Source: Syntrophomonadaceae bacterium
Lineage (GTDB): Bacteria > Bacillota > Dethiobacteria > DTU022
Direction: 5' to 3'
Length of the DNA: 5,795 bases
Assembly: GCA_003553305.1 (NCBI GenBank)
Contig: PWEB01000298.1
Span: 1 to 5,795, forward strand
Part shown: positions 1 through 5,795 of the stretch, piece after piece
How positions within the stretch are numbered: the stretch's first letter is position 1
Layout of the letters: every line of letters begins with the position of its first letter
Made by a program: the position numbers and the translations under genes
Notes under the pieces: generated by a model
What the model was told of the DNA's origin: nothing
Seen by the model: the letters and a program-made list of their open reading frames with translations, nothing else
Databases searched by the model: none

Positions 1-1079
1 GGATAAGGCTGGCGATATTCCGCAGCCGTGTTGTCGGGATCGTAAGCAAAGTAGCTGAAAATTTTTAATTCATCCCAACTTATTATGGTTGCCGGCAATT
101 CAATCAGGGCTATTTTCCCTTCCACATCTTTTTCGTAAAACTCTTCCGCCGTTCCCTCCCCCAGGCAAACTATTTCGGTAGTGATCCCCCCAGGCTTGGT
201 AGGTCCGGTATAGGGAAGGTAGAAACTTTCCATTTTTAATGCATCATCGGTGTCGGGATGAACAACAAGATTCCATTTTTTTTCTTCCCAAAAATCAAAA
301 GAAGTTCTTTCCACAATGGTATCATATCCCAATACTTCCATTTGATTGACAATATAATCCAGGGATTCTTCATAAGCAGACGTACCTGCACGTCGGGCCC
401 CAAAGTTATAAATATCTTCAATATAGGCAAATATTTCTTCTTCGGCAGGGATGTCGTTTTTTTCTCCTTCGGCACCAGGACCGGTTAAGAATATCAGCGG
501 TATCAGCGGCATCAAGCAGGCAAGCAGCACCAGCAAAACCTTAATAACCGGTCTTTTCGGAGTATCATGCCCGTCAGAGTTTAACTTCCGGCGATGGCCC
601 ATGTAATAGAGGAAAATTCCCCCCGCTAAAAAGAGTATCAAGGCAATAACATAACTCCAACCTTTCCAAAGCATGATCTCCCCTTCAGGATGCCGGGCAA
701 AAATACCACCTTCCAGGGTAGAAGGTAAAGAAAGTATTGCTGAAGCCAGGGCAGCAGGATTTTCAAGCACTGTCGCCGGGGGGAGGATACCCACAAGGCC
801 GTTTAAAACGAACTGCAAGAGAAACCAGCAGCCGACACCCATCCAGAGGCGTCCCCAAAAAGCGACTCTGTTTTCTTCCCGCCGGTAAATAAAAGCCACT
901 GCCAGGAGAAGAATTACGGGAGGAAAAATGCCGTACCAGGCATGCAGCAGAGCCAGATAGTAATTGGATTTATCCAGCAGCAAACCCGTGGCAAGGGGGG
1001 GGACGGACAAAATCAAAGCAAAGAACAGAAACAACAACACCTGGTAAAGGATTGATTGGGATAAAGATCTTGTTTTCAT
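1..1079 (-). CDS. Multi-span membrane protein with extracytoplasmic M28-like/PA-like peptidase domain, partial (C-terminus beyond the left edge)
   Basis: I translated this by hand: it starts at ATG 1077-1079 (MKTRSLSQS) and stays open for 359 codons to the window edge. An in-frame TAG at 1092-1094 bars a longer N-terminus, and AGGTG (1089-1093) lies 9 bases upstream. Hydrophobic spans fall near residues 11-30, 42-64, 78-97, 142-159 and 178-198. The basic loops 65-77 (RREENR) and 160-177 (GHRRK, PKRP) sit on the same side as the N-terminus, which places residues 200 onward outside the cell. That part begins like the N-terminal cap of M28 peptidases (FGARRAGTSAYEESLDYIV, about 226-244; ERTSFDFW, about 257-264). 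It continues into a stretch resembling a protease-associated (PA) insert (VEGKIALIEL, about 319-328). The zinc ligands would lie beyond the window, so peptidase activity is inferred. It follows the 2900-1143 peptidase by 63 bases. It could instead be a non-catalytic M28 relative. Confidence 0.83.
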   Translation of the reverse strand, partial: MKTRSLSQSILYQVLLFLFFALILSVPPLATGLLLDKSNYYLALLHAWYGIFPPVILLLAVAFIYRREENRVAFWGRLWMGVGCWFLLQFVLNGLVGILPPATVLENPAALASAILSLPSTLEGGIFARHPEGEIMLWKGWSYVIALILFLAGGIFLYYMGHRRKLNSDGHDTPKRPVIKVLLVLLACLMPLIPLIFLTGPGAEGEKNDIPAEEEIFAYIEDIYNFGARRAGTSAYEESLDYIVNQMEVLGYDTIVERTSFDFWEEKKWNLVVHPDTDDALKMESFYLPYTGPTKPGGITTEIVCLGEGTAEEFYEKDVEGKIALIELPATIISWDELKIFSYFAYDPDNTAAEYRQPY

Positions 1080-1088
1080 ACCAAACAA

Positions 1089-1096
1089 CACCTATC
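1089..1096 (-). promoter_or_regulatory. Ribosome binding site for the partial peptidase gene
   Basis: The minus strand reads GATAGGTG, whose AGGTG end matches the 3' side of the AGGAGGTG consensus. It lies 9 bases before ATG 1079 and supports that start. The match is moderate, weaker than at the other genes here. Confidence 0.5.
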
Positions 1097-1142
1097 TTTA
1101 AAAATATGCTGAAAACCTATACGAGGCAATTACGAAACATAA

Positions 1143-2900
1143 TTACTTCAGTGCCTGCTGATTTAAAGTTTTCCTTCCGTTTCCCCATGCCAGGGGGAAC
1201 ATGGCCAGTAATAATGATGCCGCCCACAAAAAGACAAACACAGCTTTATAACTGAACAGCCCAGAGGCGACGCTAAGTATGAATATCCACCACATAACCC
1301 CTATGTCCCAGGAAGCAAACACATGGACAACAGCAATAAAAAACGGGCACCATGCCAGCAAAAGAAAAATATTCAGTATTCGCCTGGATAATTTTGCTGG
1401 GGAAATAATCCATGGCCACAGCCAAGCCAGAGGCAAAAAAGCAACTGCGGCAAACCCCGAACCTTCCACCCAGGTAATAATTATTATAACGGCCAGTAAA
1501 AACATTAACAGCCAATGCGAGCTATTATAAACCCCATCAGAAACCTCCGCCTCATTTAATCGGCTAATACGGGGCAACACAATTTTAAACAAAATGACGG
1601 CAGTTATCACTATAGCCGCGATAACCAGCATCACGGGAACATACTGCGGCGCATACAATATAGGGTCTTTTGGGGTGCTCGGAACAAGTTCGTTGCGGTA
1701 CATAAGGTCGGTAAAGGGAAGGAAACGTAAAAGCAAGTATCCCGTCATCCCGGAAAGAAAAATAAATAAGAAACTTAAGCCAACTCGCCGCAGGGCCAGG
1801 CCTAAATTGTCCGCATACCCCTGCCTGAGGTCTATACCCAGAAGCAAAAAGAAAGGAAAGAATAAAACTATCTGGATAGTGTTAATTAACCAGCCCGGCA
1901 GGTACCTGTCATTGTACTTAAAATAATTCATTTCCCCGGGGGGGATCTGCGGTGCTGTATCCAGGCTGCGCAGGATGCGTTCTGTGGTGTTGCCGTAAAG
2001 CTCCACGGTATCCAGCCTGATATGCTCCATGGTGTCTTTTTCCGTATGGTAAATCTCATGCTGCCACTTCTCATCAACAGCAAGGGTTCTGATATTAACA
2101 GCTGGCACACCGGCTGAAAGGAACATACCCACATCGGTAGTAGCTATGGTCACCGATCTCTGAACCCATTCCATTAGCGGGCCGGCTTGCCGTACGTTTC
2201 CCTCACGAGCTGCGGCTGTTGCTGTCAGTTCTCTCAGCCACAGAGGAGTATAGCCTTTTTGCATGCCTTCAAAGCGCAACATAGTGTGGCCGTAATCGCC
2301 CATGTTCATATAATCCATAACCAGCACGGCAGCCACCTGGTCGATATCCTCATAATCATTAATAAAGTTGTAGGCTCCCCTCATACCGTATTCTTCATTA
2401 TTGGTAAACAAAAACATAAAAGTACGGTTATGATCTTCCATGCTGAAAACCCGTGCCAATTCCAGGATGATTCCCACATCGGAACCAGCGTCTGCCGCAC
2501 CCTGATATACAAACTCGGGTATATCCAGATGCGAGTTAACAATAATTATTTCATCCGGCCGGGTTGTTCCCCTGCTGATACCGTACACATTCTCCAATCC
2601 TTCAACCTTCTCGTCAGCAGACCAGGAATCAAAAGAATGGACACCGGTTTCCAGCCCCAATTCCGAGAGGCGCATTCGCAGCCATTTTACTGCCAACCGG
2701 TTATCTTTATGGAAAATACTGCGGCGCGGAAAGCTTTCACACAACTCACGAATATTTTCATAAGCCCGCCTGTGATCCATAACCGGTTCCCCTTCATAGA
2801 TAGGTGGCTCAGGTATCGGCTTGCTGAAAAAAACAATTCCAATGAAGACAAGTAAAATAACAGTCAATAATGATATAATAAAAGCTTTTGCCCTCACCAC
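1143..2900 (-). CDS. Membrane-anchored M28 family zinc peptidase with C-terminal multi-span membrane domain
   Basis: This is a 585-residue protein, predicted to be a two-zinc exopeptidase (aminopeptidase type) facing the outside of the membrane. An N-terminal anchor spans residues 5-25 after a basic MVRAK. The M28 catalytic domain covers about 45-315, and the expected residues are all visible: H124 in HLDIP, D137 in GAADAGSD, catalytic-type E169 followed by E170 in NNEEYG, D196 in VMDYMN, and H285 in YHTEKDT. The usual GADDNxSG motif has become GAADAGSD, but the bridging Asp is kept. About seven to eight spans then follow (near 337-355, 372-393, 419-441, 462-478, 480-500, 507-528, 533-548, 551-572), giving a length well above soluble M28 enzymes. 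Translation starts at one of two tandem GTG codons (2900 or 2897), behind a strong ribosome site that fits 2897 slightly better. Substrate unknown; the fold assignment is firm. Confidence 0.93.
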   Translation of the reverse strand: MVRAKAFIISLLTVILLVFIGIVFFSKPIPEPPIYEGEPVMDHRRAYENIRELCESFPRRSIFHKDNRLAVKWLRMRLSELGLETGVHSFDSWSADEKVEGLENVYGISRGTTRPDEIIIVNSHLDIPEFVYQGAADAGSDVGIILELARVFSMEDHNRTFMFLFTNNEEYGMRGAYNFINDYEDIDQVAAVLVMDYMNMGDYGHTMLRFEGMQKGYTPLWLRELTATAAAREGNVRQAGPLMEWVQRSVTIATTDVGMFLSAGVPAVNIRTLAVDEKWQHEIYHTEKDTMEHIRLDTVELYGNTTERILRSLDTAPQIPPGEMNYFKYNDRYLPGWLINTIQIVLFFPFFLLLGIDLRQGYADNLGLALRRVGLSFLFIFLSGMTGYLLLRFLPFTDLMYRNELVPSTPKDPILYAPQYVPVMLVIAAIVITAVILFKIVLPRISRLNEAEVSDGVYNSSHWLLMFLLAVIIIITWVEGSGFAAVAFLPLAWLWPWIISPAKLSRRILNIFLLLAWCPFFIAVVHVFASWDIGVMWWIFILSVASGLFSYKAVFVFLWAASLLLAMFPLAWGNGRKTLNQQALK

Positions 2901-2902
2901 GA

Positions 2903-2910
2903 CACCCCCT
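2903..2910 (-). promoter_or_regulatory. Strong ribosome binding site before tandem GTG starts
   Basis: The minus strand reads AGGGGGTG, one wobble away from AGGAGGTG. It ends 2 bases before GTG 2900 and 5 bases before GTG 2897, so the second GTG has the more usual spacing. No ATG is available before residue 41, and starting there would remove the membrane anchor. Confidence 0.75.
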
Positions 2911-2970
2911 ATTCCTGATAATGAAGTTTGCTAAGTTGAGGCAATAATATCACAGTATTAACCAGCAATT

Positions 2971-2990
2971 TATGTCAAAATATGTCAGGC
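2971..2990. repeat. Tandem TATGTCA direct repeat in the intergenic gap
   Basis: TATGTCA occurs at 2971-2977 and again at 2981-2987 (TGACATA on the minus strand), exactly 10 bp apart, which is one helical turn. It lies in the 97-base gap between the second aminotransferase and the M28 peptidase gene. This gap is the only spacer in the window large enough to hold a regulatory site. Two same-face half-sites could bind a dimeric regulator, but a 7-mer pair in A+T-rich DNA can occur by chance. Confidence 0.35.
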
Positions 2991-2997
2991 AACACAA

Positions 2998-4227
2998 TCA
3001 TATCTTTTCAGCCGCTGCCGCCGAGGATTCCAGAATAGCCTCTGTTTCTGCATGTGTAATGTCGATGGGCGGGGTAAAGCGTACCACAAGGGGATTTAAC
3101 GGTGTAGTCAGCGCAATAACCCCTTCTCCTGCCAGGGCTGCGGTGAATTTTTCTGCTGTGACAGCATCTTTGGCTTCTATGCCCAGAAGTAGACCTTCTC
3201 CCCTGACATCGGAAAATTTTCCGGCCTTATCGGAAGCAATTTGCTGTAACCCTTTTTTCAGCTGGTCACCGCGCTTGGCGGCATTTTCCCAGAGCCTGTT
3301 TTTTCTTATTATTTCAATGGTAGCAAGGGCCACCAGACAGCCTATGTCGGACCCGCCGAAAGTGGAAAGATGTATAAGCGGATGGGTAAGCAGGAAACGA
3401 TTTAGGCGGGACTTAAAGACAGTGGCCGTTATGGGATAATAGGTGCCGCCCATCCCCTTGGCCATATTGAGAATGTCCGGTGTTATTCCGTAGCGCATAC
3501 ATTCAAAAAGCAGGCCGGTACGCCCGAAAGCGGTTTGTCCCTCGTCAAAAATAAAAATCGCCCCCTTACTGTTGCATGCAGTACGGATCGTTTTTAATAG
3601 TGCCGGCGATAACGGCTTTATCCCGGAATCACTTTGCAAAGGCTCTGCAATCACGGCGGCAGTCTTTCCCGAAACCGCGTTTTGCACGGCGGCAATTGTG
3701 GGAGGTATCCGCCTTATTCCAGGAATCAAAGGACCAAAAAGTTTTTCCTGCCTGGGATTGTCACCCACTGCCAGGGCAAAGCCAGTTTGTCCGTGGGCAG
3801 CACCTTCAAAACAGATAATTTCTTTTCTTCCCGTTGCTCCCCGTGCCAGCTTCATGGCAAAGTCGTTGGCTTCGCCACGACCCACCCCGTAAACAGTATT
3901 TTTAAGGCTGCCCGGGGTAATTTCCGCCAAAAGTTTTGCCAGGGCCGCTTTCTGAGCGGACATGATAATAAAATTACCAAGGTCATATTTTTTCAGAGCA
4001 TCCCTCAAGGCATCTCTGACTTCAGGACGGTAATTGCCTAACACTTGCTGGCCTCCTGAGCAGAAACAATCGTAATAAGTATTGCCCCCGGTATCGCTGA
4101 GCATAACTCCCTTTTTACCGGTCAGGGCAATATCCAGACCGTAAGCTGAAAGATTGCCCACCCTGGACTTACTGATATAATATCGGTATTTTTTCAGGAC
4201 CTCTCTTTTTTGTGTCGGTATATGCAT
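2998..4227 (-). CDS. Class III PLP aminotransferase paralogue with altered cofactor pocket
   Basis: It is homologous along its length to the aminotransferase just upstream and has the fold-type I class III layout. I chose ATG 4227 (409 residues) because AGGGAGG at 4239-4245 precedes it. A GTG at 4266, two bases after the upstream stop, would give 422 residues but has no ribosome site. Numbering from that GTG, it keeps E132 (GEAND), H158, E208 (AEPLQSDSG), D241 and Q244, the Schiff-base lysine K270 (NMAKGMGG), T302 (STFGGSD) and carboxylate-type R396 (VVRFTPP). Three cofactor positions differ from the family: the aromatic residue stacking on the PLP ring is A157 (GAAHGQTG), the valine on the other face is G243 (DEGQTA for DEVQTG), and the phosphate-loop glycine is R130 (GRGEAN). 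It may have unusual chemistry, weakened PLP binding, or act as a partner subunit. Family firm; activity and substrate unknown. Confidence 0.93.
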   Translation of the reverse strand: MHIPTQKREVLKKYRYYISKSRVGNLSAYGLDIALTGKKGVMLSDTGGNTYYDCFCSGGQQVLGNYRPEVRDALRDALKKYDLGNFIIMSAQKAALAKLLAEITPGSLKNTVYGVGRGEANDFAMKLARGATGRKEIICFEGAAHGQTGFALAVGDNPRQEKLFGPLIPGIRRIPPTIAAVQNAVSGKTAAVIAEPLQSDSGIKPLSPALLKTIRTACNSKGAIFIFDEGQTAFGRTGLLFECMRYGITPDILNMAKGMGGTYYPITATVFKSRLNRFLLTHPLIHLSTFGGSDIGCLVALATIEIIRKNRLWENAAKRGDQLKKGLQQIASDKAGKFSDVRGEGLLLGIEAKDAVTAEKFTAALAGEGVIALTTPLNPLVVRFTPPIDITHAETEAILESSAAAAEKI

Positions 4228-4238
4228 AATTTCAAATG

Positions 4239-4245
4239 CCTCCCT
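4239..4245 (-). promoter_or_regulatory. Ribosome binding site deciding the start of the second aminotransferase
   Basis: The minus strand reads AGGGAGG, 11 bases before ATG 4227. The alternative GTG at 4266 is preceded by an A-rich run with no Shine-Dalgarno match. The spacing is slightly long, so reinitiation at GTG 4266 after the TAA at 4271-4269 is not excluded. Confidence 0.6.
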
Positions 4246-4268
4246 GTGATTAATTATCTTTTGCACAA

Positions 4269-5642
4269 TTATTTTTTTGGTATTATCTTTCTCAATGTTT
4301 TGGCCACCATAATTGCAAAAATCTGTATTTCCGGAATGCCAATGATCCTGCCAACTAGAGGCAGATCGTCTGCAAACTCCACTAACTGAGAAGCTCGCTT
4401 AGCAGATGCCATGGAGCGGTCAAGAGCCATAATTAATTGTTCGGCTTCCTGCCGGGTAATAACTATCGGCGGCATCAAGCGCATCACTTTGAGGTTGTTG
4501 GAGCTAAAAAAAGCCATGACTCCGTTTTTCCCCAGGAAAAGTGACATCAGGGGCCCCATAAAATCATGTGTATATTCCAGACCTATCATTAATCCTTTAC
4601 GGCGCACTTCTTTAATCAGTCCTTCGTGTTTCCGGCTCAGCTCGACAATGGCATCACCGATATAATCACCCATCTGCGCGGCGTGCTCGGGGATATTGTT
4701 TTTTACCAAGTAATCAAGTGAAGCACTTCCTACGATACAACCCAAATCAGAACCACCGGAAGTCGATACCATCACTTCCGGATTTTCTTCCATGAAATCC
4801 CGAATACGTTGATTGTAAATTACTGCCGAAATAGGGTATAAAGAGCCACTCAAAGATTTGGCAACGGTCATAATGTCGGGCTCGACATCGTAATGTTGGC
4901 AACAAAACATTTTACCGGTGCGCCCCAGTCCGGTTTGAACCTCATCAAAAATTAGCGTGATGCCGCGCTCGTCGCAGATGCGCCGCAAGCCTTCCACAAA
5001 CTCCTGGGTGGCACAGAAAATACCACTTTCGCCCTGGACCAATTCCAAAATAATTGCAGCAGTATCATTTCCTGCCAGGCGATCTACAGTTTCAAGATCG
5101 TTGATGACCGGTTCTTGAGTGAAACCTTCCAGCAAGGGTTCGAAGAAGTCACGGTATATCGGCTTGCCAATTGCCGAAAGGGCAAATCCGGTATGGCCAT
5201 GGTATGCTTTTGCCAAAGAAATAACTTCCTGCCGACCGGTAATACCACGAGCCATTTTGAGCGCAGAATCATTGGCCTCTCCACCGCCGACACAAAACAT
5301 TACATGTTGTAGTCCCGGTGGTGCCACTGCTACCAGCTTTTCCGCCAACGCCACCTTGGGTCCGGAAGGAAACAAATAATCACCCATGTCCCAGCTTTCC
5401 AGGGCATCTTCCAGCACATTGACAATTTCGGGGTTACGTCGTCCTACATTAAAACTTCCTGCCGAGCAGAAACAATCAATATATTTATCTTCAGTTTCTA
5501 CATCCCACAGGTGAACCCCCAAGCGTCGGCCTTCAATGATATCCAGGCCCACGGAGCTTAAAAAAAATGTCTGGGTTAAGTTAATAAACTTTTTGAAATT
5601 ACGGATCCCTTCACGCTTATAATTTCTGTTTGCAACACTCAT
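4269..5642 (-). CDS. Class III PLP-dependent aminotransferase (ornithine/acetylornithine/GABA aminotransferase family)
   Basis: It is predicted to move an amino group between an amino donor and a 2-oxo acid in the cytoplasm. I chose ATG 5642 (457 residues) because GGGGGTGAT sits at the right distance. ATG 5690 would add 16 residues (473) but has no close ribosome site. Numbering from ATG 5690, the family signature is complete: GGGEAND (135-141), AYHGHTG with Y163 stacking on PLP, E216 in ELVQGESG (usual Pro replaced by Leu), D249, V251 and Q252 in DEVQTGLGRTG, catalytic K278 in VAKSLSG, T310, and R404 in VMRLMPP. The usual GGNP after the threonine is GGSDLGC. About 45 residues after the normal end (about 430-473) form a basic, partly hydrophobic tail (VGRIIGIPEIQIFAIMVAKTL, then RKIIPKK) of unknown role. 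It is 41 bases before the next gene's ATG. Substrate cannot be assigned. Confidence 0.94.
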   Translation of the reverse strand: MSVANRNYKREGIRNFKKFINLTQTFFLSSVGLDIIEGRRLGVHLWDVETEDKYIDCFCSAGSFNVGRRNPEIVNVLEDALESWDMGDYLFPSGPKVALAEKLVAVAPPGLQHVMFCVGGGEANDSALKMARGITGRQEVISLAKAYHGHTGFALSAIGKPIYRDFFEPLLEGFTQEPVINDLETVDRLAGNDTAAIILELVQGESGIFCATQEFVEGLRRICDERGITLIFDEVQTGLGRTGKMFCCQHYDVEPDIMTVAKSLSGSLYPISAVIYNQRIRDFMEENPEVMVSTSGGSDLGCIVGSASLDYLVKNNIPEHAAQMGDYIGDAIVELSRKHEGLIKEVRRKGLMIGLEYTHDFMGPLMSLFLGKNGVMAFFSSNNLKVMRLMPPIVITRQEAEQLIMALDRSMASAKRASQLVEFADDLPLVGRIIGIPEIQIFAIMVAKTLRKIIPKK

Positions 5643-5645
5643 GGC

Positions 5646-5654
5646 ATCACCCCC
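5646..5654 (-). promoter_or_regulatory. Ribosome binding site for the first aminotransferase
   Basis: The minus strand reads GGGGGTGAT, which pairs with the 16S tail as AGGAGGTGAT does apart from a wobble. It is 3 bases before ATG 5642. It contains the TGA stop (5649-5647) of the small upstream reading frame, an arrangement that permits translational coupling. Confidence 0.7.
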
Positions 5655-5700
5655 ACCTGACCGTTGTATCAAGATTTGCTTGCCTGGCATTCTTTCGCAT
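5647..5700 (-). CDS. Possible 17-residue leader ORF upstream of the aminotransferase
   Basis: The reading frame from ATG 5700 encodes MRKNARQANLDTTVRWG and stops at TGA 5649-5647, inside the ribosome site of the aminotransferase. A purine-rich AGGGAGAGGT (5711-5720) lies 10 bases before its ATG, whereas the longer aminotransferase start at 5690 is 20 bases away from it. So the best-placed start for that ribosome site is this mini-ORF. It may serve only to carry ribosomes to the next start. I recognise no peptide family, and so short a frame can arise by chance. Confidence 0.3.
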   Translation of the reverse strand: MRKNARQANLDTTVRWG

Positions 5701-5708
5701 GCGTAAAA

Positions 5709-5795
5709 TTACCTCTCCCTGTAATCATACCCTTCCAAAAAGACCAGAATCAGCCATGTGATTAAAAGACCGGGAAAATATGAAATTGCCGGCCA
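5709..5795 (-). CDS. C-terminal end of an upstream membrane protein, partial (enters from the right edge)
   Basis: Reading in from the right edge, one frame gives 28 codons and then TAA at 5711-5709. It contains a clear hydrophobic span (PGLLITWLILVFLEG) followed by a short charged tail (YDYRER). This looks like the last transmembrane helix and cytoplasmic end of a polytopic protein, such as an amino-acid or solute permease, but the family cannot be named from 28 residues. Its stop lies 66 bases before ATG 5642, and the ribosome site for the mini-ORF overlaps its last codons, so it probably shares the transcript. Confidence 0.55.
   Translation of the reverse strand, partial: WPAISYFPGLLITWLILVFLEGYDYRER

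Noticed and set aside
236..475. A 79-codon minus-strand frame within the first 500 bases
   Set aside because: It is out of frame with the continuous 359-codon frame from ATG 1079, which has membrane spans and M28-like motifs and is clearly the real gene.
2187..2855. A 222-codon open frame on the plus strand opposite the M28 peptidase
   Set aside because: It lies wholly antisense to a gene with intact catalytic motifs, has no recognisable domain, and looks like a shadow of the coding frame.
2947..2978. A promoter on the minus strand: TTGACA at 2978-2973 with TGATAT at 2952-2947
   Set aside because: The spacer is 20 bases, too long for a normal sigma-70 promoter, and no good -10 box lies at 16-18. 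The TTGACA is partly a product of the direct repeat.
2901..2997. A rho-independent terminator after the second aminotransferase
   Set aside because: No stable G+C-rich stem followed by a T run is visible. The best inverted match (AATA...TATT around 2945-2960) is short and A+T only.
2972..3439. A 155-codon plus-strand frame opposite the end of the second aminotransferase
   Set aside because: Its composition follows the antisense of a conserved gene and it shows no family motifs. Other shorter frames opposite or within the real genes were dropped for the same reason.
2998..4266. The second aminotransferase as a pseudogene
   Set aside because: The frame is intact over 409-422 codons, and the lysine, PLP-nitrogen aspartate and carboxylate arginine are kept. 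The changes are restricted to cofactor-contact positions, unlike random decay.
1..5795. CRISPR array, insertion sequence, tRNA or rRNA
   Set aside because: No regularly spaced repeats, transposase motifs, terminal inverted repeats or cloverleaf-like sequences were seen, and nearly all of the window is coding.

Overview
The window is a piece of bacterial chromosome, about half G+C, and every gene I can support is on the minus strand. Strong purine-rich ribosome binding sites (AGGGGGTG, AGGGAGG, GGGGGTGAT) and GTG starts suggest a Firmicute-like, Clostridia-type bacterium. That is inference from style only; nothing here fixes the taxon.

In transcription order, from high to low coordinates, the layout is as follows. 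(1) 5795-5709 holds the last 28 codons of a membrane protein that enters from outside the window. (2) 5700-5647 is a possible 17-codon leader ORF. (3) 5642-4269 encodes a class III (ornithine/acetylornithine/GABA type) PLP aminotransferase with an orthodox active site and an unusual C-terminal extension. (4) 4227-2998 encodes a second, paralogous class III aminotransferase. It keeps the catalytic lysine but has lost both residues that normally sandwich the PLP ring and the glycine of the phosphate-binding loop. (5) A 97-base gap (2997-2901) carries a 10-bp-period direct repeat. (6) 2900-1143 encodes a complete M28 zinc peptidase with an N-terminal anchor and a long multi-span C-terminal membrane domain. 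(7) 1079 to the left edge encodes a second membrane protein, with about five N-terminal spans followed by an M28-like/PA-like extracytoplasmic domain. It is cut off before any metal ligands would appear and is not disrupted; it reads without a stop for 359 codons.

Spacing is tight throughout (2-66 bases, except the 97-base gap) and I see no hairpin terminator, so one operon is likely. A conservative reading is peptide and amino-acid use: two membrane peptidases with outward-facing catalytic domains release amino acids, a membrane protein (possibly a permease) imports them, and the aminotransferases process them. A second reading, from the divergent second aminotransferase next to an orthodox paralogue, is a heteromeric aminotransferase. 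The substrate cannot be read from the sequence. No RNA genes, mobile elements, CRISPR arrays or origins were seen. There is no gene-free stretch over 300 bases.
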